This document shows, one piece after another, positions 1 to 8,384 of a stretch of 64,000 nucleotides of DNA. The notes below the pieces were generated by a model that ran no database searches, had not been told where the DNA came from, and was given only the letters and a program-made list of their open reading frames with translations. The position numbers and the translations under genes were made by a program. The stretch comes from Streptomyces natalensis ATCC 27448 (GTDB lineage Bacteria > Actinomycetota > Actinomycetes > Streptomycetales > Streptomycetaceae): the NCBI RefSeq assembly GCF_000935125.1, contig NZ_JRKI01000031.1, positions 1 through 64,000 of the forward strand, written 5' to 3'. Each line of letters begins with the position of its first letter. Position 1 is the stretch's first letter.

Positions 1-103
1 CCCTTTCTGAGCTCAAGCCGCAGACTCACGGCCTCGAACACCGCCCCGAACGTGATCGCTCGGATGGGCATTCGCCGGTTACGGAAGCGGCCTTCGTCTG
101 ATC

Positions 104-708
104 ATGTGCTCCGACCAAGGTGCACCGATCAGAACGAAGGCCGTGAAGGTGAGTCTGCTGCCTGAAGCCGCTGTGGGGGAAGCGTTCGCGGAAGCGTCAC
201 GCTTCCGGGACGAGTTGTACGCGTGTCTGACCGTGCGGGGCGATGAGTTGTTCGAGCTGGCGGACGCGATGTTGTGTGCGCCGGGTGCGGTGCGCTCAGC
301 GGTGGAGCTGACGCTCGTGCCCGAACACCGGCGTGGGCACGGCGCGATGTACGACGGCCTCAACCACGGCCGGATCGACACCGACCGGCTTCGGTCGGTG
401 CTGGCCGGCCTTCCGCTGCCGCGGTTTGCGGACGGGCGGCTGGTGCTGGCGGTGGACGTCTCGCCGTGGCTGCGGTCGGATGCGCCATGTTCACCAGACC
501 GGCTGTTCTGCCACGTCTACGGCCGCGCGAAGACAGCTTCGCAGTTCATCCCCGGATGGCCGTACTCGTTCGTCGCCGTGCTGGAGATGGGGCCACCTCC
601 TGGACGCAGATCCTGGACGCGGTCCGGCTGGGCCCGACCGACGACGCCACCGCAGTCACCGCCACTCAGCTGCGTGATGTCGTCGAGCGGCTCATCACCG
701 CGGGCCAG
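104..708 (+). pseudogene. Transposase remnant (DDE family, N-terminal part)
   Basis: N-terminal third of a streptomycete DDE transposase. Segments such as ELYACLTVRGDELFEL, PEHRRGHGAMYDGLN, LAVDVSPWLR and IPGWPYSFVAVLE match the group I know as NF041680/IS701-like transposases. The reading frame shifts near position 590: the continuing homology (SWTQILDAVRLGPTDDATAVTATQL) lies in another frame and stops at about 708, where the sequence passes without a gap into an unrelated gene. The catalytic C-terminal half is absent. Frameshift plus truncation make it a dead remnant. The family assignment is from memory of the motifs, not from a search. Confidence 0.75.
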
Positions 709-869
709 TCTACGTCGAGCGCGCGGTCGGTGATCAATGGGGAGGCCGCGACGAGATCTACTTCGCCGCCGCCTCCGGCGTCGGCGGCGGTGTCGGGCAG
801 CCGTTCATCTCCGAGGAGTTCGGCGCCGTCGAGAAGGGCCAGACCCGCACCTTCTCCGACAGCTGCAAG

Positions 870-2162
870 GTGTTCCTGGACAAGAAGTGCTCCAGCGGCA
901 CGGTACTGACCAGCATCCAGGTCTGGGAGGCGGACCAGTCCAACTCCGCCTGGTACGACAAACTCCAGCTCGCCCTGGAAAGCACTGTTGAGATGGTCGA
1001 CGAGTACATCGACAAAAACCCCATGAACAACCTGGTCCCGGTCCCCGACACGCTCGCCATCGGCTGGGAGATCGCCAAGCTGTTCATCGCGCTGATGGAC
1101 ACCCTGCGCAACCACGACGACCTGTCCTGCTCGCGCACCTTCCTCCTGACCCGCGAAGACATGACCGCCCTGCACGGCGGGCGCGAGCTGGAATGGAACT
1201 TCAACGGCGACGGTCACCACAAACTCAGCGTCCGCTACACCGGCGAGCGCCCCACCTACCCCACCGGCAGCGTCTACTGCACGTTCCGAGACCAGGACGG
1301 CTCTTTGGGGCAGGGCGGCGAGTGGAGCACACCGATGCCGCTCGGCGGGCAGGCGCAGAACGCACCCCGCGCGGCCGTCCACGACGACAAACTCCATGTC
1401 CTCTACGCGGGCGCGCAGGGACAGGGATCCGTGATCGCGGGATGGTACGACGGCACCGCGTGGCAGGCACCGACACGTGCTGGAGGCATGACGCCAGAGC
1501 CGGCGGGACTGGCCGTATGGAACCAGAAGCTGTGGAGCTACTGGTACCAGCCCGCGAATACCGCCATCTGGGGCACCCCGTGGGACAAGGACCACTGGGG
1601 ATACGGCCCCAAGCAGTTGCTTGACCTGGAAACCAAATTCGGTCCCGGCCTGGCCGAACGCGACGGAAGGCTCTGGGTGGCCCGCAGTTCCCACCGGAAC
1701 AGAACAGAAGGCAACGCCCTGGTCATCTGTGGCAGCACGCAAGAAGACGGCGCCCACTTCGGCAACGAAAAAGAGCTAGCGACGTCCTCCCACGCTTTCG
1801 GCGCCGTCTCGATGGCCTACGGCCTGGACCGCATGTGGGTAACGGCCCGCAAGGACCGACAGGTACGCACCTACTGGAGCGCCAGGGGGCAGAGCCCCGA
1901 CACGGCGCAATGGCAGTCAGAGGCCGGCCCGCAGGCAGGAAGCAGCAACCCCGCCCTGTACTTCGACGGCCAGAACCTGTGGTGCGCGTACACCGACGCC
2001 GGCGGCAAGCCCCACCTCAGCCGGCGCATCAATGTAACCAGCACCTCCGCCGGCACCTGGAGCACCCCCGTCCCCATCGGAGACGGCACACATCCCACCG
2101 TCCTCGGCGCCCCCGGCATCGTCACCTACAAGGGACGCATGTACGCGTTCTACTACGCCTGA
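870..2162 (+). CDS. Beta-propeller-like protein, 5'-truncated gene
   Basis: The first usable start is GTG 870 (430 residues). Coherent coding sequence in this frame continues upstream to about 708 (VYVERAVGDQW, DEIYFAAASGVGGGVG, FISEEFGAVEKGQTRTF), so the true N-terminus was probably lost at the junction with the transposase remnant. An N-terminal part of about 110 residues contains SCKVFLDKKCSSGTVLTSIQVWEAD. The rest is built from repeated blades with WSTPMPLGG, APRAAVHDDKLHVLYAG, GLAVWNQKLWSYWY, GPGLAERDGRLWVARSS, NPALYFDGQNLWCAYTD and WSTPVPIG, the pattern of sialidase- or lectin-like beta-propellers that bind sugars. There is no signal peptide in what remains. Function unknown; possibly a secreted or toxin-like carbohydrate-binding protein. 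It converges with the Tn3 remnant, with a 10-base overlap. Confidence 0.6.
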   Translation: MFLDKKCSSGTVLTSIQVWEADQSNSAWYDKLQLALESTVEMVDEYIDKNPMNNLVPVPDTLAIGWEIAKLFIALMDTLRNHDDLSCSRTFLLTREDMTALHGGRELEWNFNGDGHHKLSVRYTGERPTYPTGSVYCTFRDQDGSLGQGGEWSTPMPLGGQAQNAPRAAVHDDKLHVLYAGAQGQGSVIAGWYDGTAWQAPTRAGGMTPEPAGLAVWNQKLWSYWYQPANTAIWGTPWDKDHWGYGPKQLLDLETKFGPGLAERDGRLWVARSSHRNRTEGNALVICGSTQEDGAHFGNEKELATSSHAFGAVSMAYGLDRMWVTARKDRQVRTYWSARGQSPDTAQWQSEAGPQAGSSNPALYFDGQNLWCAYTDAGGKPHLSRRINVTSTSAGTWSTPVPIGDGTHPTVLGAPGIVTYKGRMYAFYYA

Positions 2163-2650
2163 GCAGGCAACCGGCCCGGGCGAGGGCACCGCGCAGCCGC
2201 CGATCGGAGCTGGGCAACAGCAGCGTCCAGGTAGCGGGTGTTCCACAGCACGACGGCATTGAGAACGAGACCCAGACTGGCCAGCTGGTCTTCCTGACCC
2301 TCGCGGTACGCCTGTCGGATCTGACCCCGGCCGCCGTGGCAGATCGCGCGGGCCAGGCGATGGCGGGACTCCTGCACGGTCAGCTGCCGGTTCATCAGCC
2401 GCCGGTAAGTGTCGTCGACCGGATCGACCAGGGCAAGTAGGTGCATGGTCTTGTCGATCCGGCCGTACTCGGCGAACGCCGCCCCGAGCGGGATGGGGTG
2501 GCCCTCGCGGCCGAACATCCGCAGCAGGTCGTAGGCCCGGACCTGGTTCGTGATGAGCGACCCGGTGACCCGGAGCATGTCCGGCCAGTGCGTGGCGATC
2601 CGCTTGAGGCTGACCCTGTTGCAGGCGATGGCCTCCAGCAGCCCCGCCCG
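2153..2650 (-). pseudogene. tnpA: Tn3-family transposase, C-terminal fragment
   Basis: Reads NRVSLKRIATHWPDMLRV, then GRIDKTMHLLALVDPVDDTY, RRLMNRQLTVQESRHRLARA, ICHGGRGQIRQAYREGQEDQ and LGLVLNAVVLWNTRYLDAAV, the characteristic end of the DDE transposase of Tn3-family elements. Only about 165 of roughly 1000 residues remain; the 5' side stops near 2650 next to a recombinase remnant. A separate N-terminal Tn3 fragment lies at 37920-38280; whether both come from one element is unknown. Confidence 0.85.
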
Positions 2651-2660
2651 GCCGGGTGAC

Positions 2661-2853
2661 TCAGCGCCGGGCGGCGCCGGGGGCGAGCAGGCTGGTGACC
2701 TCGGCGATCGCCTCCGGCGATGGCTTGAAGTACCGCCGGACGTTCTCCGGCTTCTTGTGCCGGGACTTCGCCATCAGCATCAGCAGGGACGCGCCCTGCT
2801 CACCGAGGTGCGAGAGGCCGGAATGCCGGTACTCGTGCAGGTCCCAGCCCGTT
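2661..2853 (-). pseudogene. Tyrosine recombinase (phage-type integrase), C-terminal fragment
   Basis: Shows the end of the catalytic domain of a tyrosine recombinase: HEYRHSGLSHLGEQGASLL carries the H-x-x-R box, followed by MLMAKSRHKKPENVRRYFKP, where the tyrosine of RRYFKP would be the nucleophile. Upstream the frame runs into unrelated sequence at about 2853, so the N-terminal arm- and core-binding domains and the first catalytic arginine are missing. Probably the scar of an integrated plasmid or phage. No attachment site or tRNA gene is visible beside it. Confidence 0.75.
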
Positions 2854-2884
2854 CCCGGGCCGTCGCCAGCCCGTACGGGTCCAC

Positions 2885-3154
2885 TCACCCGCTCCCCGCA
2901 CGCTGGTGGCCCCTTGGGCAGCCCGTTACCTCGCCGGTCGACCTGGTCCAGCTCGCCAGAACGAGCGAGCGTCTTGCGGTCTGCTCGGTGAGCTGGATGC
3001 GGACGGTCGTGCTGCCGTGGGTGCCGATCCACGACCGGTAGGCACGTTGGGCGGTGTGCGGGTCTGTCCAGTAGCCGGATGCCGCCGGGCCGTTGTCGTC
3101 TGCGGTGAACCGCAGCGTCACCCGGTACCGGCCCGGCTGGCTGTCACTCGTCAC
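2885..3154 (-). CDS. Small conserved hypothetical protein
   Basis: Starts at GTG 3154, overlapping the stop of the upstream small gene by 11 bases. The first 65 residues (GRYRVTLRFTADDNGPAASG, YWTDPHTAQRAYRSWIGTHG, VRIQLTEQTA) resemble a small family I recall from streptomycete mobile elements, usually encoded near replication or transfer genes. The tail after LASWT looks like run-on into unrelated DNA, so the true C-terminus may have been lost. No enzymatic motif and no membrane segment. Function unknown. Confidence 0.45.
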   Translation of the reverse strand: MTSDSQPGRYRVTLRFTADDNGPAASGYWTDPHTAQRAYRSWIGTHGSTTVRIQLTEQTARRSLVLASWTRSTGEVTGCPRGHQRAGSG

Positions 3155-3314
3155 GCTCGTGCCCGTCGATGTCGACCTGTCCGGGCACATGCGTGTTTTC
3201 CTCCTCGTCCGTCGCCGGCTTCTTCTTGGTGCGGCGGGCCGTCGTCTTGTGTTCCGCGGCGTCCCGTTGCGCTCGGCGACCCCGGTGACGACACCGGCGC
3301 ACACGGTTCTTCAT
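3144..3314 (-). CDS. Small basic hypothetical protein
   Basis: Fifty-six residues from ATG 3314, preceded by a G-rich ribosome-binding site (GGGGG) seven bases upstream. Very basic N-terminal half (RVRRCRHRGRR, ARRTKKKP) and acidic tail (DEEE, DIDGHERDE). The stop overlaps the GTG start of the next small gene, so the two are probably co-translated. The same frame is open upstream into the Ku remnant, so this could instead be only the tail of a fused reading frame. Confidence 0.35.
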   Translation of the reverse strand: MKNRVRRCRHRGRRAQRDAAEHKTTARRTKKKPATDEEENTHVPGQVDIDGHERDE

Positions 3315-3399
3315 TGGCCAGCCCCCACAATCGATCGTCTTCTGAAGATCGCCAGGCGAGCGCGCGTTCAAGGGGACCGTGCGGTTCCGCCAAGCCGCG

Positions 3400-3959
3400 G
3401 AACCTACACGAGTCGAGCCGACACCATCGTTGTCGACAAGCGGGTTGACTAGTGAACACAGGAGCGTCTGCATCGCGATGATCTGGCCGCGGGGCCGTAG
3501 CAGGGCGAGGGACTCGCGGCTGCGCAAGGCGACCCGCACAACGGCGGCCAGGCCGCTCTCGTACATCGCATCACGCAGCAGGGCGTACGGCCGCGTCACC
3601 GCCGGGTCTGTGCCCAGGTAGTAGGGCTTGTGCAGGAGCAGCGGGTCGATCCGGTCCGCGGAGATGAATGCGAGGACGTCGATGGTGCGGGGTGAGCTCG
3701 GCAGCGGCAGGTCGGCGAGGTCGTCTTCGGAGAGCACTACCACCCGGCCGTCGCCGGCGTCCCAGCCGCGGGCTACCTGTTCATAGGGGACTTCGACGCC
3801 CTCTCGCTCGCAGACGCGGCGCAGCCGGATCCGGCCGCCTCCGCACCGGGCGTGGACCTGGTGGAGCGGGAGGGAATGCGGGGCGGTCGCGGCGTGCACG
3901 GTCACAGGGATCGTCACCAGGCCCCAGGTGATCGACAGCCTTGCGATGGTCTGCACCAT
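3400..3959 (-). pseudogene. ku: Ku-type DNA end-binding protein, N-terminal half
   Basis: From ATG 3959 the product begins MVQTIARLSITWGLVTIPV and continues with EGVEVPYEQVARGWDAGDG, VVVLSEDDLADLPLPS, HKPYYLGTDP and RPYALLRDAMYESGLAAVVR, the beta-barrel core of bacterial Ku, which loads LigD in non-homologous end joining. Homology breaks off after IIAMQTLLCS at about 3400, short of the usual 270-320 residues; the dimerisation bridge and C-terminal arm are gone. The frame then runs without a stop into an unrelated small gene. Streptomycetes usually carry several Ku genes, so loss here need not be harmful. No ligD is present in the window. Confidence 0.8.
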
Positions 3960-4051
3960 GATCCCATCGCACCGCCCACCCGGGCTGACCGCACCTCGAA
4001 CCACCTACCGCCCGGCCCCACCAGCGGCCGACGGCGTGGCAGGGTGGGGCC

Positions 4052-4807
4052 ATGTGCGGCAGATACGCCTCCACCCGCCGTCCGCAGGATCTGGTCGACC
4101 TGTTCGACGTCACGCGATGGGATCCCGACCAGGCGCTGGACCCGAGCTGGAATGTTGCCCCGACCGACGACGTGTGGTCGGTCCTGGAGCGCGTCGAGCG
4201 CGACACCGGCGAGATTACGCGGCAGCTGCGGCCGCTGCGCTGGGGCCTGGTGCCGTCGTGGGCGAAGAGCCTGAACGTCGGTGCGAAAATGATCAATGCC
4301 AGGGTGGAGACGGTCGCGGAGAAGCCGGCCTACCGCCGGGCCTTCGCCAAGCGCCGTTGCCTGCTGCCAGCGGACGGTTTCTACGAGTGGCAGGCCGTCG
4401 CGGCAACCGAGGCGACCAAGGCCCGCAAGCAGCCTTACTTCATCAGCCCCGAGGACGGGCAGGTCATGGCGCTTGCCGGGCTGTATGAGTTCTGGCGCGA
4501 CCGGGTCGTTCCCGACGACGACCCGGGGGCGTGGTGGACGACCTGCACGATCATCACCACTGAGGCCACCGATGCAGTCGGCCGCGTCCACCCCCGTATG
4601 CCCCTGGCCGTCGCCCCTGACGACTGGAGCACCTGGCTCGACCCCGCCCACCAGGACGCCGACGAGCTCCGCGCCCTGCTGGCAGCCCCTGCCGCAGGTC
4701 ACCTGGATGCCCGCGCGGTGTCCACCGCGGTCAACAACGTACGCAACAACGGCCCCCAACTCCTGGACGACGCCACCGACGGCCAGGCCACGTGGCGACG
4801 GTGGTGA
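4052..4807 (+). CDS. SRAP (YedK/HMCES-type) abasic-site-processing protein
   Basis: A 251-residue protein of normal family length. It starts MCGRY, so Cys2 becomes the N-terminal nucleophile after removal of Met1. The other conserved residues are visible: Asn82 in MINARVE, Glu112 in ADGFYEW and His180 in HPRMP. SRAP proteins form a thiazolidine crosslink with abasic sites in single-stranded DNA and shield them during replication; in bacteria they are often SOS-linked. The gene diverges from the Ku remnant with about 90 bases between start codons. It appears intact among remnants. Confidence 0.92.
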   Translation: MCGRYASTRRPQDLVDLFDVTRWDPDQALDPSWNVAPTDDVWSVLERVERDTGEITRQLRPLRWGLVPSWAKSLNVGAKMINARVETVAEKPAYRRAFAKRRCLLPADGFYEWQAVAATEATKARKQPYFISPEDGQVMALAGLYEFWRDRVVPDDDPGAWWTTCTIITTEATDAVGRVHPRMPLAVAPDDWSTWLDPAHQDADELRALLAAPAAGHLDARAVSTAVNNVRNNGPQLLDDATDGQATWRRW

Positions 4808-4879
4808 GCAGGGCCCGAGTCGATATCTGAGGTTCCCGGAAGTCGTACGGCACGTACGAGATGTGGGACAGGAAGCGGG

Positions 4880-5548
4880 TCAGTCCTCGTACTCGTCTGT
4901 GTCTCGTGCCAGCCGCTCGTCAAGATCGCTCGCCCATTGCTGGGCCCAGCTTCTGAGTTCGGTGATGGCGTCCTGGGTGAGGCCGTAGGCGGCGAATTCC
5001 TCATCGTCGTACCACTCGGCGCCGACCAGTCGGTCGCGCAGGTCCTCGAGGCAGAAAGCGTCGCGTCCGTGGCGTTGACCGAGCCCTTCGAGTTCCGGAG
5101 GGGTGCGGTGTTCGGCGGCAGCATGGACGTCGATGAGGTCCCGGACGGCGCCGCGGTCGGCCAGGGCGCGGACCTTGGTGCCGATGACGTCGTCGAGTGA
5201 CAAGACCGGGCCGTACTCGGTATCGCGCGGCGGCGACCAGAGGTTTTCCTTGAGGACGTCGACTTCGCATGCCGCACCATCGGCGTCGGTGGCCACGAGG
5301 CGGGCGGAGAGCGGGTCGGTGCTGATCACCGTGACGTGCCAGCCCCGCTGAGACAGGCCGTCTTCGAGGTTGCGGGCGATGTCGGCCATGGGTGCGGGGT
5401 TCTCGGTGGCGACGTCGAGGTCCTGGCTGAGGCGATCGACCAACCCGTGGGCTTGGACGGCGTAGCCGCCGGTGATGACCAGGGGGTACGGGCTGCCGAT
5501 GGCGAGGACGTCGGCCAGGAGCCGGCGGTGGAGTGCGCTGAGATTCAC
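4880..5548 (-). CDS. AbiEii/AbiGii-type nucleotidyltransferase toxin
   Basis: Start GTG 5548, overlapping the stop of the preceding gene by four bases (GTGA); 222 residues. The N-terminal half has the nucleotidyltransferase signature of type IV toxins: PLVITGGYAVQAHGLVDRLS followed by QDLDVATENP, giving the G-G-x-A and D-x-D elements, then CEVDVLKENLW and LSLDDVIGTKVRALADRG with a conserved lysine. In studied AbiE systems the toxin NMPylates tRNA or other RNA and causes reversible growth arrest or phage exclusion. The second half (RDLIDVHAAAEHR and a helical, acidic tail) fits the family. Expressed from the promoter in front of the upstream partner. Confidence 0.8.
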   Translation of the reverse strand: MNLSALHRRLLADVLAIGSPYPLVITGGYAVQAHGLVDRLSQDLDVATENPAPMADIARNLEDGLSQRGWHVTVISTDPLSARLVATDADGAACEVDVLKENLWSPPRDTEYGPVLSLDDVIGTKVRALADRGAVRDLIDVHAAAEHRTPPELEGLGQRHGRDAFCLEDLRDRLVGAEWYDDEEFAAYGLTQDAITELRSWAQQWASDLDERLARDTDEYED

Positions 5549-5910
5549 GCGGCTGCGGACGCCCCGTCGGCCAGGGCCGGGAAGGCCGTTTCCCACACCT
5601 CGCGGATGTGCCGACTGATTAGCGTACGCAGCACCGGCCACAGCGAGACCAGCAGCCCTGCATCGAGCAGGGCGGTCAGGTCATCGTGCTGTCCCTCGGC
5701 CAGGACGGTGCGGTAGTAGCTCATGCGCTGGCGTGGCTGGTCCAGGTTGTAGGTGCGCAGGCCGGACCAGGCGACGTGCAGCGGCAGCTCGATACGGCCG
5801 TGAGTGGGGCCGGTGAGGTCGTCGAGAGAGGCCGGCAGGCGGCTGGCGTACCGCTGGCGCAGCACGTGGGCGGTGGACGGTGCGGCGGTGGGTGCGGACT
5901 GCGAGGCCAT
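5545..5910 (-). CDS. Putative antitoxin partner of the AbiEii-like toxin
   Basis: A 121-residue protein from ATG 5910, translationally coupled to the toxin. It contains LRQRYASRLPASLDDLTGP, GRIELPLHVAWSGLRTYNLD and RQRMSYYRTVLAEGQHDDLT, followed by a hydrophobic stretch (LDAGLLVSLWPVLRTLISRH). It lacks a recognisable AbiEi winged-helix domain, so its identity as antitoxin rests on operon position and size. I recall similar small proteins beside AbiEii genes in streptomycetes. A perfect inverted repeat lies 28 bases upstream of its start, where an autoregulating antitoxin would bind. Confidence 0.6.
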   Translation of the reverse strand: MASQSAPTAAPSTAHVLRQRYASRLPASLDDLTGPTHGRIELPLHVAWSGLRTYNLDQPRQRMSYYRTVLAEGQHDDLTALLDAGLLVSLWPVLRTLISRHIREVWETAFPALADGASAAA

Positions 5911-5937
5911 GGAGCGATTATCCCCTGCCGAGAATCA

Positions 5938-5973
5938 AACTGGGTACCGCCGGGCACCCGGCGGTACCCAGTT
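5938..5973. promoter_or_regulatory. 36-bp palindrome upstream of the toxin-antitoxin operon
   Basis: Two perfect 17-base arms (AACTGGGTACCGCCGGG at 5938-5954 and its complement at 5957-5973) separated by two bases. It lies 28 bases upstream of the antitoxin-like start at 5910, on the promoter side. AbiEi antitoxins are known to repress their own promoters by binding inverted repeats, so an operator is the simplest reading. A hairpin terminator for rightward transcription is possible but no gene ends nearby. Confidence 0.6.
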
Positions 5974-6332
5974 GGCAGTCGTGCCGGCCACGGCGGAGGG
6001 CACGCTTGTACACCTGTGTCTGCTTTGCGTATGGCCTGATGGTCGTGAGCGCGCATCGCCCAGCCCAGGGCGCTGGCAGTCACTGCAGGGTGGGCAGGTT
6101 CGTGGGCCTGCCTCGGTCAGCGACCCAGCTGACCGACCAGTCGGTATGTCGCTGGGCCGGGAGATGCGGCGCCAGACGCCCCTGCCCGATTTACGAACTC
6201 CGCTCTAGCGTCACGACTTACCGGCTGACTCCCTGATCACGAAGGTGGGCACGACCCTCGACCGGCCGCACCCAGCCGACGGCCCCAGCGACTTGCCGAC
6301 CAGACCGGTGGGTCCGCACACCTAGGAGAACC
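5974..6332. other. Intergenic region, no gene seen
   Basis: About 360 bases between the palindrome and the small membrane protein gene. Open frames here are short and have neither a convincing ribosome-binding site nor protein-like composition. It should contain the divergent promoters; I could not identify clear -35/-10 boxes. Confidence 0.4.
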
Positions 6333-6515
6333 GTGACCAGCACCCAGATTGCCGTCCTGCTACTCGGCCTGTCGATGGCCCTCAACATCGCCTTCATAGC
6401 CGGCCTCCTCGCTGCCAGCACCGGGTTCTCCACGGCCCGCGCCATCATGTACGGCGGCGGCGCCGCAGGCGCAACCCTCATCATCTTCTTCACCGCGCTC
6501 GCCGCCTACGGATAG
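6333..6515 (+). CDS. Small two-helix membrane protein
   Basis: Sixty residues from GTG 6333, with AGGAG at 6324-6328 four bases upstream. Two hydrophobic helices: IAVLLLGLSMALNIAFIAGL (about residues 6-25) and IMYGGGAAGATLIIFFTALA (about 38-57), joined by a short polar loop. No catalytic motif. Single-gene unit followed by a terminator hairpin. Small proteins of this kind are common on actinomycete plasmids, but the function cannot be assigned. Confidence 0.65.
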   Translation: MTSTQIAVLLLGLSMALNIAFIAGLLAASTGFSTARAIMYGGGAAGATLIIFFTALAAYG

Positions 6516-6566
6516 AAAGGCCCTGCGGGGGGCGATGGGCGGGCCGTCGCCTGCCGCCAGACGCAA

Positions 6567-6602
6567 AAGGCTGCCTGGACCTGATTTAGATCGGGCAGCC
6601 TT
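6567..6602. terminator. Hairpin terminator between converging genes
   Basis: Stem AAGGCTGCC (6567-6575) pairs with GGCAGCCTT (6594-6602) across an 18-base loop. It lies just past the small membrane protein gene and before the end of the leftward remnant, so it could stop transcription from both sides. No T-tract, as is usual in high-G+C genomes. Confidence 0.6.
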
Positions 6603-6615
6603 CGTTGTGGAGCGG

Positions 6616-7110
6616 TCAGGTGGCCGGTGTGGGCCGCGGTACCGACGCGGGGCCGTCGGCCTGGAGCGCGGTGAAGTGCCGGCGGGTGACAGAGCCGGGG
6701 CCCAGGAGCAGACCGTCGGGTGTGAAGTGCGGCTCGCCCAGGTGCCGTTCGAGGGCGGGCAGGTAGTTCCAGCGCACGCTGGGGTGGGCCAGGACGCGGT
6801 TGCGGGGGTACAGGCGCAGGCAGCGGCCCGCCTCCACCCAGGCCGGGGAACCGGTGCGGGGCTCGGCGTCAAACCATGTGTGCTGAGCAGGATCATCCAG
6901 GCAAGCTGCGGCTACAGCAGCAGGCGCGGGACGAGCACGCCGCAGACCAGTCCGGACCAGCCGCCGGCCAGGTAGGCCGCGGCGGGCACGGCGGCGACGG
7001 CGGCCAGGCGGCCCGCGGCGGGGGAGTGGCGCAGGTTGGCGGCCAGTGCGGCTGCGGTGGCCTGTATGCCGCGGGCGGTGAGCGGGTGCACGAGGGGTCC
7101 GGCACACCCT
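6616..7110 (-). pseudogene. Broken membrane-protein gene remnants
   Basis: Two pieces in different frames. The upstream piece (about 7095 down to 6915) reads HPLTARGIQATAAALAANLR followed by a hydrophobic stretch (LAAVAAVPAAAYLAGGW, LVCGVLVPRLLL) and then a TAG stop; it resembles the membrane segment of small plasmid spread (Spd) proteins, though I am not sure. The downstream piece (to 6616) reads WFDAEPRTGSPAWVEAGRCL, YPRNRVLAHPSVRWNYLPAL and LLGPGSVTRRHF, which looks like the end of a real protein. They may be one gene broken by a frameshift or two fragments. Confidence 0.4.
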
Positions 7111-7267
7111 TCTTACGGCGGGAAACCGATCGAACGTGTGGTTTGGGGGCGAGGTGCTGAGGCTGACTGCCTCGCCGGGCTCAGCGAGCCGCTGATGCGC
7201 CGCTGACCGCAACGGTCCCCGCTGGTGTGATGGCGGGACTGTTGGAGCAGAACATGGAGGATGCGCC

Positions 7268-8359
7268 ATCGCCACCACGCAGTCCCCTGCCCTCAGCAGT
7301 CTCGACTCGACAGCACTCCGTGAGGCTGTTGATGCGGTCCTGACCCAGTTCCTGGACGAACAGCGCGATCATCCGCCCGACGCGGGGCTTGTGGCCGAGG
7401 CAGCCCAGCTGACCGAGGCGGTCAGGGGTTTTCTGGCGGCCGGGGGGAAAAGGCTGCGCCCGCTGTTGTGTGTCCTGGGTTGGGCGGCTGCAGGCGGCCG
7501 CGGCGATACCTCGCCGGTGTTCCGTGTGGCGGCCTCGCTGGAGATGTTCCACGCCTTCGCCCTCATCCACGACGACGTGATGGACCGCAGCGAGACCCGC
7601 CGCGGCCGGCCAACCCTGCAGCACACCCTGACTGCCGCCCACGCCCACGGCACGGCTGATGCGGAGGAGGTCGGCGCCAGTGCGGCGCTGCTGGTGGGTG
7701 ATCTGGTCTTCGCCTGGTCCTGCCGGCTGCTGCACACTGCCGGGCTACGCGAGGACCGGCTGTCGGCCGTGCTGTCGCTGGTGGATGACATGCGGAGTGA
7801 GGTGATGTACGGGCAGTTCCTGGATCTGGTCGCCGGGGGCCGTTCGGGTGCGGATGTCGAGGCGGCGGTGCGGATCGCCCGGCACAAGACTGCCTCCTAC
7901 ACCATTGAATACCCCTTACGGATCGGGGCCGCCTTGGCCGATGCCCCAACCACCCTGCACCGGGTGCTCAGTGAGTTCGGTCGGCCGTTGGGGGAAGCGT
8001 TCCAGCTGCGAGATGACCTGCTGGGCGTCTTCGGCGATCCTGACTGCACTGGCAAACCCGTCGTCGATGATCTGCGCGCGGGCAAGCACACCGCGCTGCT
8101 TGCACTCGCCTTGCAACGCGCGGACCCCGGCCAGCGCGCAGCGCTCGATGCCGTGGTCGGCGATCCCAGCTTCACTGAGGACGACGCTTCCCGCGTGCGT
8201 GGCATCTTCGCCGCTACCGGTGCCCGAGACACCGTCGAGCAGATGATCAGCGACCGGTACGCACAAGCAGTGCGCGCCCTGGAGCGGGTGCCTTTCCCGC
8301 CCGCGGCGGCTGAGGCTATGCGCGGTCTGGCCGACGCCGTCGTCGCGAGAACTACGTGA
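7268..8359 (+). CDS. Polyprenyl (farnesyl/geranylgeranyl-type) diphosphate synthase
   Basis: All-alpha isoprenyl diphosphate synthase that condenses isopentenyl diphosphate with allylic diphosphates and would supply the adjacent terpene synthase. Visible motifs: GKRLRP, first aspartate-rich motif LIHDDVMD, second LRDDLLGVFGD, and GKHTALL. Product chain length cannot be read from this. The first standard start in frame is GTG 7391 (322 residues), but coherent N-terminal sequence (LDSTALREAVDAVLTQFLDE) continues upstream to codon 7268, which is ATC and sits seven bases after a good GGAGG (7256-7260). The true start may therefore be a mutated ATG. Downstream spacing to the terpene synthase is 25 bases, so an operon. 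Confidence 0.88.
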   Translation: MATTQSPALSSLDSTALREAVDAVLTQFLDEQRDHPPDAGLVAEAAQLTEAVRGFLAAGGKRLRPLLCVLGWAAAGGRGDTSPVFRVAASLEMFHAFALIHDDVMDRSETRRGRPTLQHTLTAAHAHGTADAEEVGASAALLVGDLVFAWSCRLLHTAGLREDRLSAVLSLVDDMRSEVMYGQFLDLVAGGRSGADVEAAVRIARHKTASYTIEYPLRIGAALADAPTTLHRVLSEFGRPLGEAFQLRDDLLGVFGDPDCTGKPVVDDLRAGKHTALLALALQRADPGQRAALDAVVGDPSFTEDDASRVRGIFAATGARDTVEQMISDRYAQAVRALERVPFPPAAAEAMRGLADAVVARTT

Positions 8360-8384
8360 ATGGCTCCGATCACCAGGAGGTGCG

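Noticed and set aside
5938..5973. Telomere-type palindrome of a linear replicon
   Set aside because: It is a single isolated palindrome inside the window, without the closely packed palindromes and GCGCAGC-like loops of Streptomyces telomeres.
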